From: Algibacter lectus
GTDB lineage: Bacteria > Bacteroidota > Bacteroidia > Flavobacteriales > Flavobacteriaceae
Length of the DNA stretch: 64,000 bases
Reading direction: 5' to 3'
Assembly (NCBI RefSeq): GCF_900112395.1
Contig: NZ_FOLN01000002.1
Location: 248,001 to 312,000 of the forward strand
Shown here: positions 54,426 through 62,895 of the stretch, one piece after another
Layout: each line of letters opens with the position of its first letter
Numbering within the stretch: position 1 is the stretch's first letter
Made by a program: the position numbers and the translations under genes
Notes under the pieces: generated by a model
Told to the model about the DNA's origin: nothing
Databases searched by the model: none
The model's input: only the letters and a program-made list of their open reading frames with translations

Positions 54426-54495
54426 CGATGAAATGCAGTTTTCTGTAGGTGAATACTCGATAAAATACATTTTTCAACGATGAAATACAGTCTAG
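54426..54495. repeat. Three short imperfect repeats CGATnAAATnCAnTnT
   Basis: Units begin at 54426, 54458 and 54478: cgatgaaatgcagttt, cgataaaatacatttt and cgatgaaatacagtct. They lie 66-135 bases upstream of the lipoprotein ATG and could be a regulator's binding sites. A related cgataaaatg overlaps the next gene's start at 54828. Confidence 0.5.
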
Positions 54496-54798
54496 CTGTT
54501 TTCTTTCAGTTATACTTCTAATTAATTACGAGGCTAAGAGAGATTTGGACTATCTAAATTTGCAAGTTGCGAAAATAACTATGTTAAAGTTAAAAAAAAG
54601 CCTTTGTTAATAACTTTTTACAACTTGACTTGTTGGCTTGTAGGAATTTAATTACCTATAAATCAATCAGTTAAGTCATTTTACTTACACAGTCCTATTT
54701 TATGATCCACAGACTTGTTCACAATAATTAATATGACAAAAAAAAAGCTTATAATTATAAAATACAAGTCCTTAATATTAAGCCAACATTAAGTTTTA

Positions 54799-54806
54799 TA
54801 TATTTG
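54799..54806 (+). promoter_or_regulatory. Candidate -7 promoter box of the second polysaccharide block
   Basis: TATATTTG is an exact match to TAnnTTTG and ends 28 bases before the ATG at 54835, almost the spacing seen for the small peptide genes. Confidence 0.55.
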
Positions 54807-54834
54807 TCGAGATTTACAACGCCCTATCGATAAA

Positions 54835-55992
54835 ATGAAAAAAAAAATAATTAGAATAACTACAGTCCCATTATCGCTTAGCGGCTTATTAAAAGGACAA
54901 CTTCGCTTTATGTCTCAATACTTTGACATCTTAGGGATATCATCTAAAGGCGAGGATAATCATTTAGAAAAACTGATTGAATTAGAAGGCATACCAACCG
55001 TAGCTGTAGAAATGACACGGAAAATAACGCCGCTTAAAGATTTAGTGGCTGTATACCAACTTTATAAAGTATTCAAAAAAGAAAAACCTTTTATTGTACA
55101 CTCCCACACGCCAAAGGCAGGCACATTAGGTATGCTGGCCGCGTTTTTAGCTGGCGTTCCGCACAGATTACATACCATAGCCGGTTTGCCACTTGTTGAA
55201 GCTACGGGTTTAAAACGTACACTTTTAAATACCGTTGAAAGCATTACCTATAGCTGCGCCACTAAAATTTATCCGAACTCTTATGGCTTAAAAGATATTA
55301 TTCTAGAAGAAGGTTTTACCAAGGCATCTAAACTAAAAGTGATTGCCAACGGAAGCTCGAATGGTATTGATACCAGTTTATTTGATCCGCAACTTTTTAA
55401 TGATGCCGATAAAAACCAAGCTTTAAGAACCACACTTAATATAAAACCTAGCGATTTTGTTTTTGTCTTTATTGGACGTTTGGTAACAGACAAAGGAATA
55501 AATGAACTTGTTGCTGCTTTTAAAACGTTACACGCTAAGCAAAATCATATAAAATTACTTTTAGTTGGCCCTTATGAAACGGAGCTTGATCCTTTACTTC
55601 CTGAAACCTTAGAATTTATAGAACAAACCGATGCCGTAATGAATACAGGTTGGGTTGATGATGTTCGCCCGTACTTTGCGATTTCTAACGCCTTAACTTT
55701 CCCGAGTTACCGTGAAGGCTTTCCCAATGTAGTCATGCAAGCTGGCGCTATGGAATTACCTTGTATAGTAACCGATATTAACGGATGTAATGAAATTGTA
55801 GATCACGAAAAAACAGGATTAATTATTCCTGTTAAAGATACCGAAGCTTTACTAAAAGCCATGGAAACCGTTTTAGAACTTGGTGACGCGTCTAAAACTA
55901 TGGGGAAATTATGTAGAGCGCATATTGTTAATAATTTTGAACGCCAAGTGGTTTGGGATGCCTTACTGAGTGAATACAACACACTAAAATAA
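54835..55992 (+). CDS. Family 4 glycosyltransferase, PglA/WbpT-like
   Basis: A 385-residue GT-B enzyme, first gene of the second block. The acceptor domain has VHSHTPKAGTLGMLAAFLAG, VPHRLHTIAGLPL and the donor domain FIGRLVTDKGINELV with PSYREGFPNVVMQAGAMELP. The HSHTPKAG motif is common in enzymes that add the second sugar to a PGT product. That fits the PglC-like gene further along the block. The ATP-grasp gene follows after 7 bases. Confidence 0.92.
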   Translation: MKKKIIRITTVPLSLSGLLKGQLRFMSQYFDILGISSKGEDNHLEKLIELEGIPTVAVEMTRKITPLKDLVAVYQLYKVFKKEKPFIVHSHTPKAGTLGMLAAFLAGVPHRLHTIAGLPLVEATGLKRTLLNTVESITYSCATKIYPNSYGLKDIILEEGFTKASKLKVIANGSSNGIDTSLFDPQLFNDADKNQALRTTLNIKPSDFVFVFIGRLVTDKGINELVAAFKTLHAKQNHIKLLLVGPYETELDPLLPETLEFIEQTDAVMNTGWVDDVRPYFAISNALTFPSYREGFPNVVMQAGAMELPCIVTDINGCNEIVDHEKTGLIIPVKDTEALLKAMETVLELGDASKTMGKLCRAHIVNNFERQVVWDALLSEYNTLK

Positions 55993-55999
55993 TAAAGAC

Positions 56000-57043
56000 A
56001 TGCTTTCGAGACTGAAACACCTAAACGTATACTTAAAGGATTCGAACAAAAAACCTTTTAGACAAGTATTAAAGGAATCTATTTTGTACGGACTCGATAA
56101 GCAAATGATTCCAACAGATTATTTTAGAAAATATCTGTACCGAAAAGATGTTGTAAACTATAAGAACTATTTAAGTTTAAAAGAATTTTACCAAATTGTT
56201 GGATCTCAAAAAATGGTTTTCCCAGAGATTACAGCGATTTTAGCAAACAAATTAAGTTTTTATAATCACTGCGTTAATTTAAACATACCAACCCCTACGC
56301 TATTAAGCTACAACTTTAATAGTCGTTGGTTTTACAATAATATTGGTTACACATTAAATACTAAAGAATCTGTTTTACAATTCTTTGCTCGTGTATTCAA
56401 AGATTCACAAAACGACTTTCTGTTTTTAAAACCGACGCTGGGACAAGGTGGCCAAGGTTGTTTTTTACTAAAAAAAGAAAATTTAGACTCTCAGATTGAA
56501 AATATATACCCTGCCTTAATTGCGAACAGCTATGTACATCAAGATTATATTGAACAGCATGACAGTATTAACAGTATCTTCAGAAATTCGGTAAATACAA
56601 TTAGAATAGATACCTATATAGATGCTAATAACGAAGCACACGTACTCTCTGCCCTTATGCGTTTTGGCATGGGAAACACCTTTACCGACAACACACATAC
56701 TGGAGGGTTTTATATATCTCTAAATTTAGAATCGGGTAAACTACAAGGTTTAGGCCGACAAGATGTTATGGAAGGTGGAAAAGAAGTTACACACCATCCC
56801 GATAGCCAAGTGGCTTTAGATGGATTTCAAATTCCATTTCATAAAGAAGCCTTTGAACTAGCATTACAAGCCGTAAATGCGATGCCAAACCGTATTGTAG
56901 GTTGGGATGTTGCCATTACAAACCAAGGCCCATTACTTATTGAAGGTAATGAAGTACCTTCTTTACATGTTACCGATGTGGCTTGCGGTGGTTACCTCAA
57001 TAATAAGCACATTAGAGACGTGCTTTTTGAGCTTAAAAATTAA
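56000..57043 (+). CDS. Sugar-transfer-associated ATP-grasp protein
   Basis: A 347-residue ATP-grasp enzyme. The nucleotide lysine and glycine loop is FLKPTLGQGGQGCFLL. The metal-binding end is VGWDVAITNQGPLLIEGNEVPS, of which WDVAITNQGPLLIEGNE is the characteristic part. Members of this group occur in polysaccharide clusters next to glycosyltransferases. ATP-grasp enzymes join a carboxylate to an amine or thiol, so an amide on a sugar acid or amino sugar is plausible. The substrate is unknown. The next gene begins 5 bases later. Confidence 0.85.
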   Translation: MLSRLKHLNVYLKDSNKKPFRQVLKESILYGLDKQMIPTDYFRKYLYRKDVVNYKNYLSLKEFYQIVGSQKMVFPEITAILANKLSFYNHCVNLNIPTPTLLSYNFNSRWFYNNIGYTLNTKESVLQFFARVFKDSQNDFLFLKPTLGQGGQGCFLLKKENLDSQIENIYPALIANSYVHQDYIEQHDSINSIFRNSVNTIRIDTYIDANNEAHVLSALMRFGMGNTFTDNTHTGGFYISLNLESGKLQGLGRQDVMEGGKEVTHHPDSQVALDGFQIPFHKEAFELALQAVNAMPNRIVGWDVAITNQGPLLIEGNEVPSLHVTDVACGGYLNNKHIRDVLFELKN

Positions 57044-57048
57044 AATGA

Positions 57049-58353
57049 ATGAGTAACGTTGTTTTAGAAAGATTCCGCAACACTTTATTTTGGTGGTTAG
57101 ATACTTTAAAAGGTAGTCCGATAAAAAAACACTTAAACGACATCAGTGATACGCTCAATAATTTTGAAATTACAAAAATTAAACGGGAGCAAAACTTAGC
57201 CAAACTTTTAAAACACAGCATACAAACCACGCCTTTTTACAAAAGCCTTAATCTTTCTGAAAAGGATTTTGAACAGTTTCCGGTTATAAATAAAATTGAG
57301 ATAACAGAAAATCAAGAGCTTTTTAAATCGAGTGTTTTTCTGAATAAAAAAAACATAACACGCTCTACTAGTGGCTCTACAGGTACGCCATTTAAAGTGC
57401 TTCATAATACAAATAAAATTTATAGAAATAGTGCTGACACTATTTATTTCTCTGAATTAGCAGGTTTTAAAATTGGCTATCAATTGTGGTATTTGAGATA
57501 TTGGGGATTAAATTTTAAAAATTCAAACTTTAAAAACTGGGCGCAAAACTTAAAACCGATTGAGGTTATCAACCTAGATAACGAGCGTATTGAAAAACTC
57601 ATTGCACAGATTAAAAATTCATCGGGACACAAAGGCTGGTTGGGCTTTCCTTCTGCTTTTGAACAAGTTTGCAAATTCCTTGACGATAAAGACGAAAAAC
57701 CAATAGACGCTAATTTTAAATCTATTATAGGAATGGCAGAAGGTATCAGCGCATATACCAAACAGCGCATGACCTATTATTTTAACTGCCCTATGCTCTC
57801 GCGCTACTCTAATATGGAAAATGGTATTCTTGCACAGCAAACACCAAATAGCGAGGCATTCCAAATTAATTGGGCGTCTTACCATATTGAAATATTAAAT
57901 CTCCACAACAACGAAAAAGCCCCAAAAGGCGAATTAGGACGTATTGTAGTTACCGATCTATTTAGCTACGCTATGCCGTTAATCCGTTACGATACCGGAG
58001 ATCTGGGTACAATAGATTTTACAGTTAGTCCGCCAACTTTAAAAAGAATTGAAGGACGAAAAACAGACACTATTTACAATACCAAAGGTGTGATAGTATC
58101 GTCGTTTATTATGATTAATAGTGTTCATTTTGAAGGTATTAAGCAAATTCAACTTATTCAAGAGAGTAAAACCAACTACACTATTAAATTGAATTGCTCT
58201 GGAGATTTTAAGTTTAAAAACCAACTTATAGGAAAATTTAAAAGTTTCCTCGGTGAGGATGCTGTGATAAACATTATAATGGTTGATGAAATACCTTTGT
58301 TATCTTCAGGAAAACGAAAAATGACATTGAACAACTATATCACACAAAATTAA
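57049..58353 (+). CDS. CapK-like adenylate-forming enzyme
   Basis: A 434-residue member of the phenylacetate-CoA ligase branch of the AMP-binding superfamily. It has the phosphate-binding loop TRSTSGSTGTPFKV, the middle segment IGMAEGIS, RYDTGDLGTI and a C-terminal ligase domain with SSGKRKM. CapK-type proteins in capsule clusters are thought to activate an acyl or amino acid for modification of the polymer, but the substrate has not been fixed. The ATG at 57045 reads into a stop after three codons, so the start is the ATG at 57049. Confidence 0.88.
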   Translation: MSNVVLERFRNTLFWWLDTLKGSPIKKHLNDISDTLNNFEITKIKREQNLAKLLKHSIQTTPFYKSLNLSEKDFEQFPVINKIEITENQELFKSSVFLNKKNITRSTSGSTGTPFKVLHNTNKIYRNSADTIYFSELAGFKIGYQLWYLRYWGLNFKNSNFKNWAQNLKPIEVINLDNERIEKLIAQIKNSSGHKGWLGFPSAFEQVCKFLDDKDEKPIDANFKSIIGMAEGISAYTKQRMTYYFNCPMLSRYSNMENGILAQQTPNSEAFQINWASYHIEILNLHNNEKAPKGELGRIVVTDLFSYAMPLIRYDTGDLGTIDFTVSPPTLKRIEGRKTDTIYNTKGVIVSSFIMINSVHFEGIKQIQLIQESKTNYTIKLNCSGDFKFKNQLIGKFKSFLGEDAVINIIMVDEIPLLSSGKRKMTLNNYITQN

Positions 58354-58430
58354 GAGTAGAACTTCTTTGGTATAGATTTTATTAATATTTTTAAAGTCTC
58401 GAGATTAAATAACATATATCGTTTATAATT

Positions 58431-59489
58431 ATGTCGCATACTAAAAGTGATAAAAAAGGCTATGGTTCTTTTTTTTCTTATATAGATCCAGCTTCAAAAC
58501 ATTTAGCAACGTCTATAAATAACTTTCAACCAGAAAATAATAAACTATTTTATACGGGCCGACATGCGATAAAGTACGTTATAGAAACTATTAAGTTAGA
58601 TTCAAACATTAACACTTTTTGGTTGCCAGAATATTATTGCCAACACGTAGCACATTGGCTAAAAAGTAACTACAGCAACATAAAAACGTATAAAGTAGAC
58701 CCTTCTGCCCCTAATTTCACTATTGAAGCTAATGAATTCACCCAAAGCAACGATGTTATTTTAGTCAATAACTTTTGGGGGATTTCAAAATGTAATATTA
58801 CCTGTGATACTAATAATGTTACTATTATTGAAGATCATTCGCACGGTTGGTTAAGCTCCGCTTGTTTAAACAGCAAAGCCCATTTTTGCGTGGCATCACT
58901 TAGAAAATCAGTGCCTGCTCCGCTTGGAGGCATGGCATGGAAATCAAACGGAACTTCTTTAAAAGTTTTAGATCTAGACGATTCTAATATCTTTACAGAT
59001 ATATGGGACACAACAGATTTAGCTATGCGGAAAAAAGCTTTATTTGAATCTCAACATCATGATGATCATGAATTGAAAACAGAATTTCTAACGCTCGTCG
59101 GTGAAGCTGAAACTAAAATGCATCATAATTACGATTTGGTTGAACTTAGCGAAACCAATAAAAAAACATTGGAAAATTATTTAAAAGTTGACTATTTACA
59201 ATTAAAAGCAAAGAACTATGAGGCGCTAAAACATGTATTAAAAACGAATGAAAACTTCAAGACAATAGAAGGCTCAGAAACACCTTTTGGACTCACGCTA
59301 CATTTTACAGATGAAGCTATAATGTCGCGTTTTAAAACACATCTTATCAAAAACAATATTTATCCGTCCCTTTTATGGCCGAATAATCCGGAAATTTATG
59401 GTTTCTATTTAAATATACACATAGATTATAGATATAATGAAAACGACATAATGTACATGAGTGAAATAATCAACCTATTTTCTTCTTAA
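58431..59489 (+). CDS. Divergent DegT-like PLP-fold protein
   Basis: A 352-residue protein with faint but ordered aminotransferase marks: YTGRHAI where family members have the SGT loop (near 41-46), IIEDHSHGW with D135 in the place of the Asp that binds the PLP ring, and VASLRKSVPAPLGG with K159 in the place of the Schiff-base lysine. The rest is unlike the PglE-like gene at 29668. It may be an aminotransferase, a dehydratase of the ColD type, or a catalytically altered relative. The block context suggests an amino-sugar step. Confidence 0.7.
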   Translation: MSHTKSDKKGYGSFFSYIDPASKHLATSINNFQPENNKLFYTGRHAIKYVIETIKLDSNINTFWLPEYYCQHVAHWLKSNYSNIKTYKVDPSAPNFTIEANEFTQSNDVILVNNFWGISKCNITCDTNNVTIIEDHSHGWLSSACLNSKAHFCVASLRKSVPAPLGGMAWKSNGTSLKVLDLDDSNIFTDIWDTTDLAMRKKALFESQHHDDHELKTEFLTLVGEAETKMHHNYDLVELSETNKKTLENYLKVDYLQLKAKNYEALKHVLKTNENFKTIEGSETPFGLTLHFTDEAIMSRFKTHLIKNNIYPSLLWPNNPEIYGFYLNIHIDYRYNENDIMYMSEIINLFSS

Positions 59490-59586
59490 ATTTTCGATAA
59501 AATCGACACACAGATGGAATAAAATTAAAACATCGATAATATTGAAACATAAACGTGTTTTTAATTAAATCCTTAAAAAAATACAA

Positions 59587-59594
59587 TACTTTTG
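59587..59594 (+). promoter_or_regulatory. Candidate -7 promoter box before the PglC-like gene
   Basis: TACTTTTG matches TAnnTTTG and lies 56 bases before the ATG at 59650, in the 160-base gap after the aminotransferase-like gene. No -33 box is clear. Confidence 0.4.
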
Positions 59595-59649
59595 AACCTG
59601 AATTAAGTTTAATGAGAAACACTTATTCAATTAATTTTAATCCTATTAC

Positions 59650-60258
59650 ATGTATTTTATAGTTAAAAGATTTTTAGATTTTATAATTGCGCTTACCGCT
59701 TTACTTCTACTCGCTCCTATTTTTTTCGTAGTTTTTGTATGCTTATTAATCGCTAACCAAGGGAAAGCTTTTTTCTACCAGCAGCGTCCTGGTAAAAACG
59801 AAAAGGTTTTCAAAATTATCAAGTTTAAAACCATGAATGATAAAAAGGATGCAAATGGAGAATTTCTACCTTTCGATCAGCGTGTCACCAAAATTGGAAA
59901 TTTTATAAGAAAATATTCTTTAGATGAAATTCCTCAGCTCATTAATGTGCTTAAAGGCGATATGAGTTTAGTTGGTCCGCGTCCACTTTTAACCGATTAT
60001 TTACCTTTATACAATGAAGAACAAAAAAAACGTCACAATGTAAAACCAGGTATTACAGGTTGGGCTCAAGTAAAAGGACGTAATTCTATTTCTTGGAATC
60101 AAAAATTCACTTATGATGTTTGGTATGTTGAAAATATTTCATTTTTACTAGATTTACAAATCATGCTTTTAACGGCTAAACGATTGGTTGTGCCACAAGG
60201 CATAAACAGTAGTGACGGTCTAAACATGACCACATTTACAGGTGGTGCAGATGAATAA
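59650..60258 (+). CDS. PglC-like phosphoglycosyl transferase
   Basis: A monotopic sugar-phosphate transferase of 202 residues. It has a re-entrant membrane helix (about 6-34), RPGKNEKVF, FKTMND, the catalytic pair D92-E93 (LDEIPQLINVLKGD) and MSLVGPRPLL. It resembles the small enzymes that start with UDP-bacillosamine or a similar sugar. A PglD-like acetyltransferase follows and a PglF/PglE pair lies in the leftward operon. This is probably the initiating transferase of the main locus. Confidence 0.93.
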   Translation: MYFIVKRFLDFIIALTALLLLAPIFFVVFVCLLIANQGKAFFYQQRPGKNEKVFKIIKFKTMNDKKDANGEFLPFDQRVTKIGNFIRKYSLDEIPQLINVLKGDMSLVGPRPLLTDYLPLYNEEQKKRHNVKPGITGWAQVKGRNSISWNQKFTYDVWYVENISFLLDLQIMLLTAKRLVVPQGINSSDGLNMTTFTGGADE

Positions 60259-60382
60259 CCTAACGTTGATTCATTTTTAAATTGGAACGTTAAATTTATC
60301 TTTATTCTAGCTTTAAGAATATTATTTCATGTATTTTAGAGTCGTAAAAATTTTACAAACCCCAAAGCTAGTTTCAAGTTAA

Positions 60383-61090
60383 ATGCAATTACATTCTACA
60401 GAAAAACCAAACATCGTTGTTATAGGTGCATCTGGCCATGCCAGCGTAATTATCGATATTATCGAAAGGCAAAATGCATATAATATTTTTGGTTTAATAG
60501 ACTCTTTTAAACCTATAGGATCCAAACTTTTTAATTATGAAGTTTTAGGAACTGAAGATAACTTACCCGATTTAATACAGACAAACCATATTATTGGAGG
60601 CATTATTGCTATTGGTGATAATTTTGATCGTCGTCAAATGCATTTAAAAATCGAAGCCTTACAACTAAGTTTTAAATATATTTCGGCTATTCACCCCAAT
60701 GCTATTATCGGAAAAAATGTTTCTATTGCTGAAGGAGTTTCCATAATGCCTGGTACCGTAGCCAATGCCAACGCTTCTATTGGTGCATTTTGTATTTTGA
60801 ACACATCCTCTTCTTTAGGCCATGACTGTGTTATGAAACCTTTTTCTAGTTTAGCACCTGGCGTTAATGTAGCAGGCCACGTAACCATACAAACCTGCAG
60901 CTCTATCGGGATTGGTTCTTGCGTTATTGGAGGTGTAAGTATTGGCGCACATACACATGTTGGTGCGGGATCTACTGTTATCAAAGACATTAACAGCTTT
61001 AAAATTGCTTACGGCAACCCTGCTCAAGAAATGAGAGACCGACAAGAAAACGAAGGCTATCTTAACAAAAAGAAAGATCTTTCGTCGTAG
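60383..61090 (+). CDS. PglD-like sugar N-acetyltransferase
   Basis: A 235-residue hexapeptide-repeat acetyltransferase of the NeuD/PglD/VioB type. The N-terminal Rossmann part has VVIGASGHASVIIDI for binding the UDP sugar. The beta-helix part has the catalytic histidine H147 in SSLGHDC and repeats such as VIGGVSIGAH. It would acetylate the 4-amino group made by the PglE-like enzyme, completing the diacetylated sugar. It is the last plus-strand gene in the window and is convergent with the FemAB-like gene. Confidence 0.93.
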   Translation: MQLHSTEKPNIVVIGASGHASVIIDIIERQNAYNIFGLIDSFKPIGSKLFNYEVLGTEDNLPDLIQTNHIIGGIIAIGDNFDRRQMHLKIEALQLSFKYISAIHPNAIIGKNVSIAEGVSIMPGTVANANASIGAFCILNTSSSLGHDCVMKPFSSLAPGVNVAGHVTIQTCSSIGIGSCVIGGVSIGAHTHVGAGSTVIKDINSFKIAYGNPAQEMRDRQENEGYLNKKKDLSS

Positions 61091-61130
61091 AGCACTATCT
61101 GTTTCCAATGTGATTTCTTCATCACAACTT

Positions 61131-62207
61131 TTAAGGTTGTCTATAAAGAGGAAAGTACGTTTTACTTGAAATTTTTGATTTTGGTGTACCCGCTTCTTTT
61201 GGTCCGTTTACCATTTTGTCTAAAGCCTTATAAACTTTAGTATTTACAACCTTTCTTCCTGTATAAAATAACACATCACCATCATTAGGGAAAAACGTCT
61301 TTTTATAATGATACAAGTTATCATCATCTTTTCTTCCACCACCCAAAACATAATACTCATGCCCAACTTTACGCGCCCAATTCATCACTTCTATTTTCAA
61401 GAAATCGTTTGGTCGGAAATTAAAATAGTCTGCTAATGTACCTCCTAGATATGAATACATGGTAGTTCTTAAAATCAAGATAAGCTCAACGGAAATAGCA
61501 ATATCATCTTTATAAACAAAAGCTAAGGCAAAATTATCTTTATTTCGTTGAACGATATTTTTAAAATATTCTAAAGAATAAAAGTACTCTGAAGTAGCAC
61601 CAATACGCGTCATGGTTTCAATATAAACATTATGAAAGCATTCCACGGCTTCTAAATTCGTACTATCTTGGGTAATTTCAAAACGCAAACCATTGGAAAC
61701 CGCCTTTCTATAATTATTTCTTACTTTTGGTTTAAACGCATCCCATTGTGCTTTTTCATCAGCCATAATATAGCCTTTCACATTAGATAGTGTTGGCACT
61801 AATTTACCAGAATAGAATTGGTAATTATTGTTTAAACTGAAGCGTATAAATTCACAAACCACATTATGTTCCTTGTACCACAAATCAACTTGGGTCCAAA
61901 AATCTAATAAATAAGCTCGCGATGTATTTGTATTATATAAAGGACCACTATAGCCGTAAGGTGATATCACATCATAATATGTTTCTCCTTCAACCTTATG
62001 CTCTATTTCTCGTAACCTAAAAGGCATTAGAATTAAAATGTTACCATTTTCTTCTAATGTAAAATACCCCAGTTGGTTGTCATTTAACTCATCTATGTTT
62101 CCAACTATAATTTTATAAAACGGATATATTTCTTTAAATAAATTTACCTTGGAAAGGTATTCGCTTAAATCTTCCTTGTTTTTTATTTTCCTATAAACTA
62201 AGTTCAT
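61131..62207 (-). CDS. FemAB-like GNAT-fold acyltransferase
   Basis: A 358-residue protein with two GNAT-like halves, as in FemABX and related enzymes that add amino acids or acyl groups from a donor such as aminoacyl-tRNA. Recognisable stretches are KVRNNYRKAVSNGLRFEI, the central YIETMTRIGAT, LGGTLADYFNF and VLGGGRKDDDNLYHYKKTFF near the end. The donor and acceptor are not readable. Its start overlaps the HAD gene by 17 bases, so the three closing genes are translationally coupled. Confidence 0.82.
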   Translation of the reverse strand: MNLVYRKIKNKEDLSEYLSKVNLFKEIYPFYKIIVGNIDELNDNQLGYFTLEENGNILILMPFRLREIEHKVEGETYYDVISPYGYSGPLYNTNTSRAYLLDFWTQVDLWYKEHNVVCEFIRFSLNNNYQFYSGKLVPTLSNVKGYIMADEKAQWDAFKPKVRNNYRKAVSNGLRFEITQDSTNLEAVECFHNVYIETMTRIGATSEYFYSLEYFKNIVQRNKDNFALAFVYKDDIAISVELILILRTTMYSYLGGTLADYFNFRPNDFLKIEVMNWARKVGHEYYVLGGGRKDDDNLYHYKKTFFPNDGDVLFYTGRKVVNTKVYKALDKMVNGPKEAGTPKSKISSKTYFPLYRQP

Positions 62208-62895
62208 TAAAATTATTCAATTTTTTTAAAATTTCTGGAATTTGCTTTAAGCTATTAATAACAAATAAGGGTTTTAATTTTTTTTCTAAATCGAATGTTT
62301 GTTTATGTATATTTTCGCCACTATCTCTTAAACAGATACTTATCCAATTTAAAGCGTTGGGCGCAATGAAATCTTTTTTAGTATTATCACCAATATAAAT
62401 GTACTTATAATTTTCGCCGTATTTATCTAAATAAAAGTTAAAATTTTTAACATTAGGTTTTTCTGATCCAAACTCTTCAGAAATAATAATATCATCAAAA
62501 TACTCAGTTAAACCTAAGGCTTTCAATTTACTTCTTTGCTGAATACTTCTGCCGTCTGTAATTAAACCTATTTTATAAACATTCGTTTTTAAATAAGTTA
62601 AAATTTCTTGATGAGAGGCATTTAGAGAGATGTTTGGTTCGTGGTTTCTATAAATATCAAGCAATACAGATATTGTAATTTCTTCAGAATGAACAAAGTC
62701 TAAAACCGTTTGAAAAGGATTATCACCATTATAATAAGATGTAATCATTTTATCATAAATAGCTTCCGACTCAAAATCACTTTTTGCAGAAATATATTGA
62801 GATATTTCTCTATAGGCAGATTTTAAAAAATCTATTTCTTTGTACAGTGTATCATCTAAATCAAATACAAATACTATCTTATTCTTTGTAGTCAT
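62191..62895 (-). CDS. HAD-family hydrolase
   Basis: A 234-residue haloacid-dehalogenase-type phosphatase. The nucleophile motif is FDLDDTLYKE (D12, D14), with a helical cap (about 20-95), the lysine region EEFGSEKPN, and the acidic motif YIGDNTKKDF. The substrate is probably a small phosphate ester. It is coupled by 17-base overlaps to both the upstream ATP-grasp gene and the downstream FemAB-like gene, so the three work in one process. Confidence 0.9.
   Translation of the reverse strand: MTTKNKIVFVFDLDDTLYKEIDFLKSAYREISQYISAKSDFESEAIYDKMITSYYNGDNPFQTVLDFVHSEEITISVLLDIYRNHEPNISLNASHQEILTYLKTNVYKIGLITDGRSIQQRSKLKALGLTEYFDDIIISEEFGSEKPNVKNFNFYLDKYGENYKYIYIGDNTKKDFIAPNALNWISICLRDSGENIHKQTFDLEKKLKPLFVINSLKQIPEILKKLNNFNELSL

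Larger units (their letters stand above)
54360..54834. other. Gap upstream of the second plus-strand block
   Basis: 475 bases. It contains a cluster of short CGATnAAATnCA repeats (54426-54495) close to the start of the lipoprotein gene on the other strand, and a TAnnTTTG box before the GT4 gene. Both divergent promoters should lie here. Confidence 0.6.

Noticed and set aside
54426-54495. Short repeat cluster as a mini CRISPR
   Set aside because: The units are imperfect and the spacing is uneven (32 and 20 bases), with no cas genes in the window.
61109-61126. Weak tgtgat/atcaca hairpin between convergent genes as a terminator
   Set aside because: The stem is only six pairs and no T run follows it in either direction.
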